DNA from: Vibrio tapetis subsp. quintayensis | GTDB lineage: Bacteria > Pseudomonadota > Gammaproteobacteria > Enterobacterales > Vibrionaceae | Assembly: GCF_030409945.1 (NCBI RefSeq) | Contig: NZ_JAUFQV010000023.1 | Coordinates: forward strand, 62,001 to 126,000 | Direction of reading: 5' to 3' | DNA length: 64,000 nt | Part shown: positions 50,067 to 57,910 of the stretch, piece after piece | Numbering within the stretch: position 1 is the first letter of the stretch | Layout of the letters: each line of letters starts with the position of its first letter | Notes under the pieces: model-generated | Told to the model about the DNA's origin: nothing | The model's input: only the letters and a program-made list of their open reading frames with translations | Databases searched by the model: none | Position numbers and translations under genes: made by a program

Positions 50067-51794
50067 CTAAATCAATATAGGGTCAGCAGAACCGGATGCA
50101 TCACCCTCACCTAGGTTCATGACTTCATCTAGGCTCACGACACCCTCTAAAGCCAATTCCATCGCAGAGGCCAGCAAAGGTTTGTAATTGGTCGATAACC
50201 TTGCTTGACGAGCAAATTCTACCGCGTCACTCGATCTCAATGCGTCCATCATGTGATTTTCAAGCTCAAGCATTTCAAATACCCCGACTCGCCCACGGTA
50301 GCCGGTCAAATTACAGTTTTGGCATCCCATGCCTTTAAAGAATTTAGCACCCTGTTGATTTGGGAATCGAGAAACAAGCCACTGATGACGAGCTTCATCC
50401 ACTTCATCATGACCACTGCAATCTGGGCAGATTTTACGAACCAATCGCTGCGCGACAACCGCTCTTACGGCACTCGCCACTAAATAACCCGGAGCACCCA
50501 TATCCATCATACGCAACGCACTGTCGATCGCATCATTGGTGTGCAACGTACTTAACACCAAGTGACCGGTTAGTGCTGCTCTGAGCCCAATTTCAACGGT
50601 TTCTTGGTCACGCATTTCCCCCACTAAAATGATATCGGGATCTTGACGAAGGAAAGTTCTCAGTATGGTCGAAAAATCGAGGTTAATTTTACTGTTAACT
50701 TGAACTTGGTTAACTCGCTCTAAGCGGTATTCAACCGGGTCTTCCGCGGTAATGATTTTCTTACCGGGCTCGTTAAGTTCAGACAAGGCACCGTATAGCG
50801 TGGTTGTTTTACCGGAACCTGTTGGTCCAGTAACCAAGATCATGCCATGTGGCCGTCTGAGTTGCTTTCTTAGACGAAGCAGTAGATCTTCTGGTAAGCC
50901 CGACTCTTCTAATTTTCTCACTCCGGAAGTCTGGTTAAGTAAACGCATCACCACTGATTCACCGTGTTGGACTGGCATAGTCGACATACGAATATCAACA
51001 GACTGACCTTTAGCTCGAATGTTAAAACGACCATCTTGAGGCAAGCGCTTCTCTGATATATCCAGATTAGCCATCAGCTTTAAACGCAACACCAAAGCAG
51101 AAGCAATGTTAACTTCATTTAAAAGCGTTTCATGCAACACACCATCGATACGTTGACGAAGCCGTAGAACTCCTGCGTCTGGCTCGATATGTATATCGGA
51201 AGCTCCAACTTGGATAGCATCTTCAAATAAGGAATTGATCAGTTTAACAACGGTAACTTCATCGCTGTCTTCATCATCACCAAAACTAAAGTCGAAGCTG
51301 TCGGTGGTCTGGTGTTCTGCGTGAAGTTGTTCAGCGAATGAAGCAATTTCTTTTGTTCTTCGGTAGTAGCGATCAAAGCCATCAACCAACTGACGCTCTG
51401 GTGCGATGACAAAATCAATGGTGTAGTGCTGCAATTGACTAAGTAGTGACTCTTGAGCGAATAGATCCGCTGGGTCACTCATCGCGACCCGCAGTACATC
51501 ACCTTGCCTGCCTACAATCAGCGCCCTTAAACGACGCGCATGAACTTCGGGAAGTAGTTGTACGGCCTCGACATCAATATTCGCTCGACCTAAATCAATT
51601 AACGGCAGTGAAAGTTGTTGAGATAAAAAGTTCAGCATTTGGCTTTCGGTCAAGAAACCCAGTTGGATCAGGGTATCACCAAGCTTTCGGCCCGTTTGTT
51701 TTTGATGAGCCAATGCTTGCTCAACTTGAGGTTCAGAAATGATCCCCTCTTCAACCAACAAGTCTCCGAGTCGTTTTCTCAGTTTAATCTGCAT
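50067..51794 (-). CDS. mshE: MSHA pilus extension ATPase MshE
   Basis: PilB/GspE-family ATPase that drives MSHA extension and is a known c-di-GMP receptor. It is 575 residues. The N-terminal MshEN domain has two tandem nucleotide-binding motifs: RLGDLLVEEGIISEPQVEQA (from residue 8) and KLGDTLIQLGFLTESQMLNF (from residue 36). Then come Walker A GPTGSGKTTT near residue 325, the Asp box, Walker B ILVGEMRDQET, His box, and a four-cysteine zinc motif (CPDC and CQNC). It overlaps mshN by 11 bases. Confidence 0.96.
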   Translation of the reverse strand: MQIKLRKRLGDLLVEEGIISEPQVEQALAHQKQTGRKLGDTLIQLGFLTESQMLNFLSQQLSLPLIDLGRANIDVEAVQLLPEVHARRLRALIVGRQGDVLRVAMSDPADLFAQESLLSQLQHYTIDFVIAPERQLVDGFDRYYRRTKEIASFAEQLHAEHQTTDSFDFSFGDDEDSDEVTVVKLINSLFEDAIQVGASDIHIEPDAGVLRLRQRIDGVLHETLLNEVNIASALVLRLKLMANLDISEKRLPQDGRFNIRAKGQSVDIRMSTMPVQHGESVVMRLLNQTSGVRKLEESGLPEDLLLRLRKQLRRPHGMILVTGPTGSGKTTTLYGALSELNEPGKKIITAEDPVEYRLERVNQVQVNSKINLDFSTILRTFLRQDPDIILVGEMRDQETVEIGLRAALTGHLVLSTLHTNDAIDSALRMMDMGAPGYLVASAVRAVVAQRLVRKICPDCSGHDEVDEARHQWLVSRFPNQQGAKFFKGMGCQNCNLTGYRGRVGVFEMLELENHMMDALRSSDAVEFARQARLSTNYKPLLASAMELALEGVVSLDEVMNLGEGDASGSADPILI

Positions 51795-52992
51795 TTTGAA
51801 CCTTCTTCGTCTCTTGAATCACAACCAAACGACTACGAATAAAATCATGAGTTTTATTGGATAATCCGACTCGATTCAGTGCTTTATTGTACGAAACCTT
51901 TGCGCTATCCAATTGGTCACTTCGCTCTTGGGAAATAGCCAAACCAAGCCACCATTTAGCGTTGTTGCCGTCTTTTTCAGTCAGTAATTGATAGCTTTCT
52001 AGTGCTAATTCTTGTCTTTTTATCTGCTGAGCTAAGCCTGCTCTTGCAGCCAAATAATCAACATCAGGATTTTCTGGTAAATGCTCAATAACACCAAGTG
52101 CAGCTTGAGGTAACTCCTGCTTAATCAGAATATTAACCAATGCTAAACGTAAGTTTTGACTGTCATTATCTAATTCAATGCCCTGCTGTAATACCCTCAC
52201 CGCCCTTCGAGTGTCGCTACGGCCATAATAAAGTGCAGCAACACGCTTGCGTATGTTTTCGTCTCTTGGGGTATATCTTAGTGCGGATTCATAAGCCTTT
52301 ATTGCACTGCCATAATCGTTAGCATCCAGTGCTTTTCTCGCTCGGGAGCTGGCTTTATCTGCCAATTGTTGTGGTGTTAACTCAACTTGAACCACTTCCA
52401 TCACACCCGTTTCTAAAACGTTTTGTTTGGCTGTTTGAGCTGGCTCGTTTTTCACAATAGGAGCCGGGCTTTCAACCTTTGTTGTTTTAGCTGGAGTGGA
52501 TTTTGGTTTAGGCGTCTCGACTTTCGGAGCCGCTGGTTTAGCCTTAGGCGATGATTCCACGCTTACTGCGGGGGTAACTTGAGCGAAGTCCTCATCACTT
52601 AATTCTGTTCCATCAGCAATGCTTGACTCAATATTCACTTGTTCGACTTTTCGAGGAGCCGGTTTAACTAAAACAGGCTCACTCTCTGGAGGTGAGTCTT
52701 GAGGAGTAGTGAGAGAAACCGTGGTAGTTACCGGTTGACTGCTTGGCTGCGGGCTTTGTTTTGCCATTACTGCTGGCTCAACAACTTGCGACGAACTCGG
52801 AACTTCTGATTCAGCTGAATTCAACCAGAAAAACAGACCAGCACTTACTCCTACTACCAAACCACCAGCCGCGAGCAGACTTACGGCCTTATTGCTGCTT
52901 TTAATTGGCGCAACATTCACTTTCTCAAGAGGCTGTGCAGTACTTCCTTTTTTCTCTGTCATATCAGAGAGCGCTTTATTGATTACACTCAT
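51784..52992 (-). CDS. mshN: MSHA biogenesis protein MshN (TPR)
   Basis: A 402-residue inner-membrane protein. From the ATG 52990-52992 it begins MSVINKALSDMTEKKG, has a membrane helix at about 37-60, a low-complexity Pro/Lys/Ser/Val-rich periplasmic linker (about 65-200), and tetratricopeptide repeats over roughly 220-390 (ALDANDYGSAIKAYESALRYTP and later copies). Likely a scaffold of the periplasmic pilus machine. Its start overlaps the mshM stop by 4 bases (ATGA). Confidence 0.9.
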   Translation of the reverse strand: MSVINKALSDMTEKKGSTAQPLEKVNVAPIKSSNKAVSLLAAGGLVVGVSAGLFFWLNSAESEVPSSSQVVEPAVMAKQSPQPSSQPVTTTVSLTTPQDSPPESEPVLVKPAPRKVEQVNIESSIADGTELSDEDFAQVTPAVSVESSPKAKPAAPKVETPKPKSTPAKTTKVESPAPIVKNEPAQTAKQNVLETGVMEVVQVELTPQQLADKASSRARKALDANDYGSAIKAYESALRYTPRDENIRKRVAALYYGRSDTRRAVRVLQQGIELDNDSQNLRLALVNILIKQELPQAALGVIEHLPENPDVDYLAARAGLAQQIKRQELALESYQLLTEKDGNNAKWWLGLAISQERSDQLDSAKVSYNKALNRVGLSNKTHDFIRSRLVVIQETKKVQNAD

Positions 52993-53834
52993 GCAAGCCC
53001 CCATCCCCATAACACAGGTTTTTTAAATTTTGGCTTTAGCGTATCTAACGTATCGTTAATCGCATCGAACACATGGCTATTTTGCACATGTGTATCTTTG
53101 TGTGTAAATGCTAAGAGTAACGATTTATGGCATACCTGATTGATCAACCTTGGTACGCCTCTTGACGCTCTCCAAATGGCTTTCTTCACTGTATTATCAA
53201 ACAACTTGGTATTGCCACCACTGATCTGCAGCCTGTGTTCAATATAAGCAAACGTTTCAGCCATGGATAAACTGCGCAGATTAGCACTGAATGAAATTCG
53301 CTGACGAAGCTGCCTTAAGTGGTGTTCCTCTAAACGGCTATCTAATTCTGGTTGCCCTAGTAAGACAATTTGCATCAACTTAGCTTGTTCGGTTTCAAGG
53401 TTACCAAACAGACGAATGGTTTCTAACGATTCATCACTTAAGCACTGCGCTTCATCAACTAAAGCCACAACACGTTGCCCTTGCTTATGAAGCTCCAGTA
53501 ATTTGGCATGAATGGCGTCAACAATGCTTTCACTGCCTATGAGCTCAATCGCGAGCTCTTTCACCACAGCTAGGCGTAGCTCTTCTGCTGATAACTGAGG
53601 ATTGGGTAAATAAACCAACGCGACTTGATCGGCCAATTGGTTAATTAACATGCGACAAACCATGGTCTTTCCCGTGCCGACTTCGCCAGACACTTTGATG
53701 ACGCCCTCGCCCATTTCTATGGCAGACAATACCGTTTGAATAGCTTCATAATGTGGCGGAAGCCCCTGAAATAATTCAGTATTCGGTGTTAGTGAAAATG
53801 GCGCTTGATTGAAGCCATAAAAGCTCTGATACAT
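52989..53834 (-). CDS. mshM: MSHA AAA+ ATPase MshM (ExeA-like)
   Basis: A 281-residue cytoplasmic AAA ATPase of the ExeA/GspA type. Walker A is GEVGTGKTM, Walker B is VALVDEAQCL. The N-terminus MYQSFYGFNQAPFSLTPNTE is characteristic. In ExeA systems the ATPase helps secretin assembly across peptidoglycan, so MshM probably helps place MshL. No C-terminal membrane span is seen, unlike ExeA. It lies 2 bases after mshL. Confidence 0.93.
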   Translation of the reverse strand: MYQSFYGFNQAPFSLTPNTELFQGLPPHYEAIQTVLSAIEMGEGVIKVSGEVGTGKTMVCRMLINQLADQVALVYLPNPQLSAEELRLAVVKELAIELIGSESIVDAIHAKLLELHKQGQRVVALVDEAQCLSDESLETIRLFGNLETEQAKLMQIVLLGQPELDSRLEEHHLRQLRQRISFSANLRSLSMAETFAYIEHRLQISGGNTKLFDNTVKKAIWRASRGVPRLINQVCHKSLLLAFTHKDTHVQNSHVFDAINDTLDTLKPKFKKPVLWGWGLA

Positions 53835-53836
53835 AA

Positions 53837-55489
53837 CTACTCTTCAGGGAACCATTCTTGTAATAAATCACGAGAGCGTTCAAGCTCTTGCTGCCATGTG
53901 TTCACACCTACGATGGTGGGTTTTAGCAAAATAACCAGTTCGGTTTTCTGGGTTAATTTGGTTACGTTGCGGAAAAGGTGCCCTAGGCCTGGAACGTCAC
54001 CTAAAAATGGTACTTTAGACACTTTATCGACCGTATTTGACTTCATCAAACCACCGATAACCACCACATCCCCATCTCTCGCTCGAATGACAGAGTCAGA
54101 TTCTCGAATAGAGCTTTTTGCCAACGGCACATCATACGCAACACCACCCAAATCAATGTTTTTAGATTGTGTTTCTACATCTATTACCGCGGGGTGCACA
54201 TGAAGTAACACAAAACCCGTGTCATCAATTTGTGGTGTCACATCCAAAGATATACCGGAGAAAAATGGGGTAAGTTCAATGTCTGGTGCCGCATTGGCGT
54301 TGTCACCACTGCTAACCACACTTGAAATGTCGGTAACAAAGTACTCATCCTGCCCGACTTTAATTACGGCTTTTTGGTTATTCGCAGCAGTGACCCTAGG
54401 GCTTGAAAGTACATTCAAATCACCCTGAGTTTCCATAAAGCTCAATACCGCACTGAAGTTTCCATCTGAAATAGTTACATTAGTTTGCCCCCCAAGTAGA
54501 GAGCCAATGGCATCTAGTCCCGGCAAATCTGGAATAGGGCTAGTTGCACCTCGACCCGTTGAAATGTTGGTGCCGCCTATGCTTCCAGAAATATTTGACC
54601 AATTAATACCTTGTTGATAACCGTCATTCAGTGTCACTTCTAGAATTTTGGCTTCCAGAATCACTTGGCGTTGCATTCTTTTTTGAGATACACCTAAAAA
54701 CTGTTTAATTTCACGTATTTCATCCGGAAATGCTCGAACGGTTAATACACTAGCCTGAGGCGAGACAATGACGTTGCGCCCATTACCCGTCCCAATCAAT
54801 GTACCGACCGCTTTTTCTAACTGCGGCCAAAAATCACTTTCACTGGTCGTTTCAATTTCAGTCCCGCCTGTCGGGCTAGTGCTTGTAGAGCTTGATGAAG
54901 AGCCTGAGCTGGACGAAGAGCTAGAATTAGAAGAACTTGACGAACTGCTACCACCATCTTTACTGGTAACAGACCCAGTAGAAATTGACGTTAACGACTT
55001 ACCTAAACGCTTAAACTGCAGATAATCAACAGGAATCGTTTCTGTGCGAAGGCCAGCAGGGTAAATTTGAATAACTTTACCACTTTGAACCACATCAAAA
55101 CCGTACATATCACGTACAACATTCAGTACTTCATCAAGAGTCACATCTGTTAGGTTTACCGTGATTCGACCGCTCACATTCGGGTGAATAGCCGCGCTGA
55201 ACTCGGTTCCCTTAACTAAGCTGGCAAAGAAAGTTTTTGCCTCTACGCCATTGGCTTGAACACGAAAACGCTTAAGCGGAGCCTGAGTACTCAATGGTTG
55301 CCCGTCAAAATGCGGCATCAAGTCGTCTTGGACCGATGCGGGAAGGTCGTCTAATGCACGACTATTGGCTTCGTTGACCGCTTCGTTTAGTGCTTGTTTG
55401 ACTTCAACAGGGTCTCGATGCCCCATATTAGTACACCCCACTAACGACGCGACTATCATTGCTACTACATATTTACGCATATTTACCAT
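53837..55489 (-). CDS. mshL: MSHA outer-membrane secretin MshL
   Basis: Outer-membrane secretin channel for the MSHA pilus. About 550 residues; starts at the ATG 55487-55489 (TAAGG upstream) or four codons... three codons later at 55480. It has a lipoprotein signal ending LVGC, an STN-type domain (VNLTDVTLDEVLNVVRDMYG, around 105-150), a serine-rich low-complexity linker (about 178-205), an N1-type domain, then the secretin core with VLSSPRVTAANNQKAVIKVG and GDVVVIGGLMKS. It is downstream of mshK and upstream of mshM. Confidence 0.94.
   Translation of the reverse strand: MVNMRKYVVAMIVASLVGCTNMGHRDPVEVKQALNEAVNEANSRALDDLPASVQDDLMPHFDGQPLSTQAPLKRFRVQANGVEAKTFFASLVKGTEFSAAIHPNVSGRITVNLTDVTLDEVLNVVRDMYGFDVVQSGKVIQIYPAGLRTETIPVDYLQFKRLGKSLTSISTGSVTSKDGGSSSSSSSNSSSSSSSGSSSSSTSTSPTGGTEIETTSESDFWPQLEKAVGTLIGTGNGRNVIVSPQASVLTVRAFPDEIREIKQFLGVSQKRMQRQVILEAKILEVTLNDGYQQGINWSNISGSIGGTNISTGRGATSPIPDLPGLDAIGSLLGGQTNVTISDGNFSAVLSFMETQGDLNVLSSPRVTAANNQKAVIKVGQDEYFVTDISSVVSSGDNANAAPDIELTPFFSGISLDVTPQIDDTGFVLLHVHPAVIDVETQSKNIDLGGVAYDVPLAKSSIRESDSVIRARDGDVVVIGGLMKSNTVDKVSKVPFLGDVPGLGHLFRNVTKLTQKTELVILLKPTIVGVNTWQQELERSRDLLQEWFPEE
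54874..54957 (-). repeat. Serine-rich low-complexity tract within mshL
   Basis: The reading frame encodes an almost unbroken run of serine with occasional Gly, Asn and Thr, about 28 residues, using a mix of AGC, TCA, TCT and other Ser codons. It separates the STN-type domain from the next secretin domain and is likely a flexible linker. Serine codon runs can vary in length between strains. Confidence 0.85.
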
Positions 55490-55500
55490 CAAGCCTTAGC

Positions 55501-55827
55501 TTAGTGTTTGATTTTTGCCGTGAACAGCTCGAGTTTCCACTGCTTGGCACCTTTTCTAATCACGACATATTCAGGCGTAACTTGGCTTGTCGTATAGCCG
55601 TTAACTCGGTCACCATCTTCAACAACGCGATCATTAATTATGGCATAGCATTGTGCACCATTTTCACAAACAATCGATTGTAGCGTCGGTACCGCAGCCT
55701 TTTTAACTGGGCGCTTAGCGGTCGTCGATGCTTTAGGTGCTAACCACCCAAGTGGTGCTGTCGGATCTTGATTTGCTGACACTTGAAAGTGAATCAGCGC
55801 AAACAATAACACTGTAATTCTAACCAC
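55501..55827 (-). CDS. mshK: MSHA biogenesis protein MshK
   Basis: A small secreted protein of 108 residues. I prefer the GTG at 55825-55827 (CAGGAG 7 bases upstream) over the TTG just before it. Signal peptide ends HFQVSA; the mature part starts NQDPTAPLGW, a PilP/GspC-like opening, followed by LQSIVCENGAQCYAIINDRVVEDGD resembling the inner homology-region domain of that group. Likely links the inner-membrane MshIJ complex to MshL. It overlaps mshJ by 8 bases. Confidence 0.88.
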   Translation of the reverse strand: MVRITVLLFALIHFQVSANQDPTAPLGWLAPKASTTAKRPVKKAAVPTLQSIVCENGAQCYAIINDRVVEDGDRVNGYTTSQVTPEYVVIRKGAKQWKLELFTAKIKH

Positions 55828-56467
55828 CAATAAACTCCTGGCCTGTGCCTAATGTATACACCACTAACGTCAGATTAGCCCGTGGGTATTCATCCACTTG
55901 GTATTGAAAACTACGCCAAAAATAGCGCACAGGCATGGCTTCAAGTGTTGAAAGATACGCTTGAATATCAAAGTACTTGCCACTCAACTCAATTCGAACC
56001 GGGTGAATAAAGTATCCGGCATTCACCGCTTGCCCATTAGACATGATCGGCTCGGCAGGCAGCGATTGTAGACTGCGAAGCTTTAAATTTTTACTGGACG
56101 CTAAAACCTGTTCGAGCAACTCAGCCATCTGATTAGGTGTGACTAAGTTTTTAACGATTTCATCCAATTGAGCATCCAGTAGCTCACTCTGCTGCTGAAG
56201 TTGAGTCAATTTTATATCGACATCTTTATCTGGATCGCCTTTGAGCATATTCGTAACCCGAGCAATCTCACTCTGAGCACGAATCGCCGCTAGCTCAACA
56301 GACTGAAGCTGGTTGCTTTGCTGTGATTGACGTTCAAATGCAGGCTCTAACAAAAAGGTCAGCATCAGCATGAACACACCGACCGCACCACCAATGGCAA
56401 TTAACCACTTCTCTCGCTCAGTCATTGCTGAAAATTTGGTGACCAAGGGTTCAAATATAGACATCAT
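55820..56467 (-). CDS. mshJ: MSHA biogenesis protein MshJ (PilO/GspM-like)
   Basis: A 215-residue bitopic inner-membrane protein: short cytoplasmic N-terminus, one helix (about 23-42), a coiled coil (about 45-100) and a small ferredoxin-like periplasmic domain, like PilO/GspM. Start ATG 56465-56467 overlaps the mshI stop (ATGA). Called by topology and locus order. Confidence 0.9.
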   Translation of the reverse strand: MMSIFEPLVTKFSAMTEREKWLIAIGGAVGVFMLMLTFLLEPAFERQSQQSNQLQSVELAAIRAQSEIARVTNMLKGDPDKDVDIKLTQLQQQSELLDAQLDEIVKNLVTPNQMAELLEQVLASSKNLKLRSLQSLPAEPIMSNGQAVNAGYFIHPVRIELSGKYFDIQAYLSTLEAMPVRYFWRSFQYQVDEYPRANLTLVVYTLGTGQEFIGG

Positions 56468-57897
56468 TGACCTCCAGCCCTCTTAGTTTGCAAATCAAAT
56501 GTGACGATATCATCTTCATTTCGACCAATTGATAGCTTTTCAAAATTTCGCCCAACCAGATCCAACTCATTTTTGAATTGCTTAATCCAGTTTGGTATCA
56601 CACTTGGGTTTCGCGCCAATCCGCTAACGTTAAGGGTATTAGGTTGAATTAAAATTGAGTTAAGTGAAATATCACTGCGGCCTAAACGGGCCAATGCACT
56701 CATAACACCTGAATAACCAATTTGTTGTTGTTCTTCAAATTGGCCCACCGCTTTTAAAGACTCTTGCTTTGCTCGCACTGATATCTCTAATCGCTCTATC
56801 GTAGCCAATTTAGCTGGTGATGCTTGATGCTGACTAACCAGTTTTTGTAGCTCTTTTAATTGATGATTAAATTGATCCGCTTGCTGTTTCGCAATTCGAA
56901 TATTCTCTTGCTGTTGAGTGTTGTTATACTCGGTATACCCATATATTCCGCCCATCAACACGGCAATAGCAAGCCATGCGGCAGCAACAACGGGGAGTGA
57001 GAAATATTCCTTTCTAGGTCTTAGGTGATCGGGGAATAAATTAATTCCTGATGAGCCTATGTGCAATGCATGCAGTGAAAGCAATACGCCACATGCGCTG
57101 TCTTTATCGTGGAGAGTATCAACCTTAACACTCAACCTTTCTTCTAATGCCTGCTTCAACTCTGAATCAATTTCATCATCACAACAGATAAATATCTTGT
57201 GAAATTGAGACTGCTTAACTTGAGACGATAGATAGTCAATGGAACGCTGCAGTTCAAGCGCTAAGCCATCGATTTGCAAACTGTTCGCGTTAGCGCCGGT
57301 AACCGGAGCCATGACGCCTCGAATGGTTCTGTGGAAAAAATTCTTAGACTCTACATAGGCATTAATTTTGAAACTACTGCGCGTACTCTGATGCAGTAAA
57401 ACAAAATCCGTGACACCATCAAGCGTCTGTGCCCATACCTCATCTTCAGGCACCACTCTTTCTAATTCAATACGATGCTTATCAAATAGAGCGCGCAGTG
57501 GTGTTAGCACTTTTTGGCTTAATACGTAAGTTTGCAGTTTATTGCTATTAGGCAGCAGTACGCCATCCGCGACGATCTCCGTCACCCGCTCTGCAACAAG
57601 ATCTTTAAGTAGGAAGGGTAAGCCTACTGCCCACTCTTCTGGCGGAAGTTCCGGCTTTTCAACTTGGTAGCTCTGATAGTGGTGCGCGCCTAGAGTCACT
57701 ATCGCATTCGCACCTATGTAGGCATCGTTATCCAGCGCACTCGTCAAGGCGGTAAGCCACCCCGACGCGTCGATTGGGAAAAGAGAGGTTTCACCATCAA
57801 AGGTTAAATAAATCGCGTCCTCGAGCAAAACCAAACTCAATACACTTGAACTTGATTTCTTTCCCTTGAGCCTGCCTAAAAACGAAGCAACATTCAT
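56464..57897 (-). CDS. mshI: MSHA biogenesis protein MshI (PilM-PilN-like)
   Basis: A 477-residue protein joining a PilM-like actin-fold cytoplasmic part (about 1-290) to a membrane helix (about 305-325) and a PilN-like periplasmic part with coiled coil (about 330-470). It thus probably stands in for separate PilM and PilN of type IVa systems, or GspL of type II secretion. First gene of the msh run after csrD, 13 bases behind it. Confidence 0.9.
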   Translation of the reverse strand: MNVASFLGRLKGKKSSSSVLSLVLLEDAIYLTFDGETSLFPIDASGWLTALTSALDNDAYIGANAIVTLGAHHYQSYQVEKPELPPEEWAVGLPFLLKDLVAERVTEIVADGVLLPNSNKLQTYVLSQKVLTPLRALFDKHRIELERVVPEDEVWAQTLDGVTDFVLLHQSTRSSFKINAYVESKNFFHRTIRGVMAPVTGANANSLQIDGLALELQRSIDYLSSQVKQSQFHKIFICCDDEIDSELKQALEERLSVKVDTLHDKDSACGVLLSLHALHIGSSGINLFPDHLRPRKEYFSLPVVAAAWLAIAVLMGGIYGYTEYNNTQQQENIRIAKQQADQFNHQLKELQKLVSQHQASPAKLATIERLEISVRAKQESLKAVGQFEEQQQIGYSGVMSALARLGRSDISLNSILIQPNTLNVSGLARNPSVIPNWIKQFKNELDLVGRNFEKLSIGRNEDDIVTFDLQTKRAGGQ

Positions 57898-57910
57898 ATC
57901 TATTTACTAC

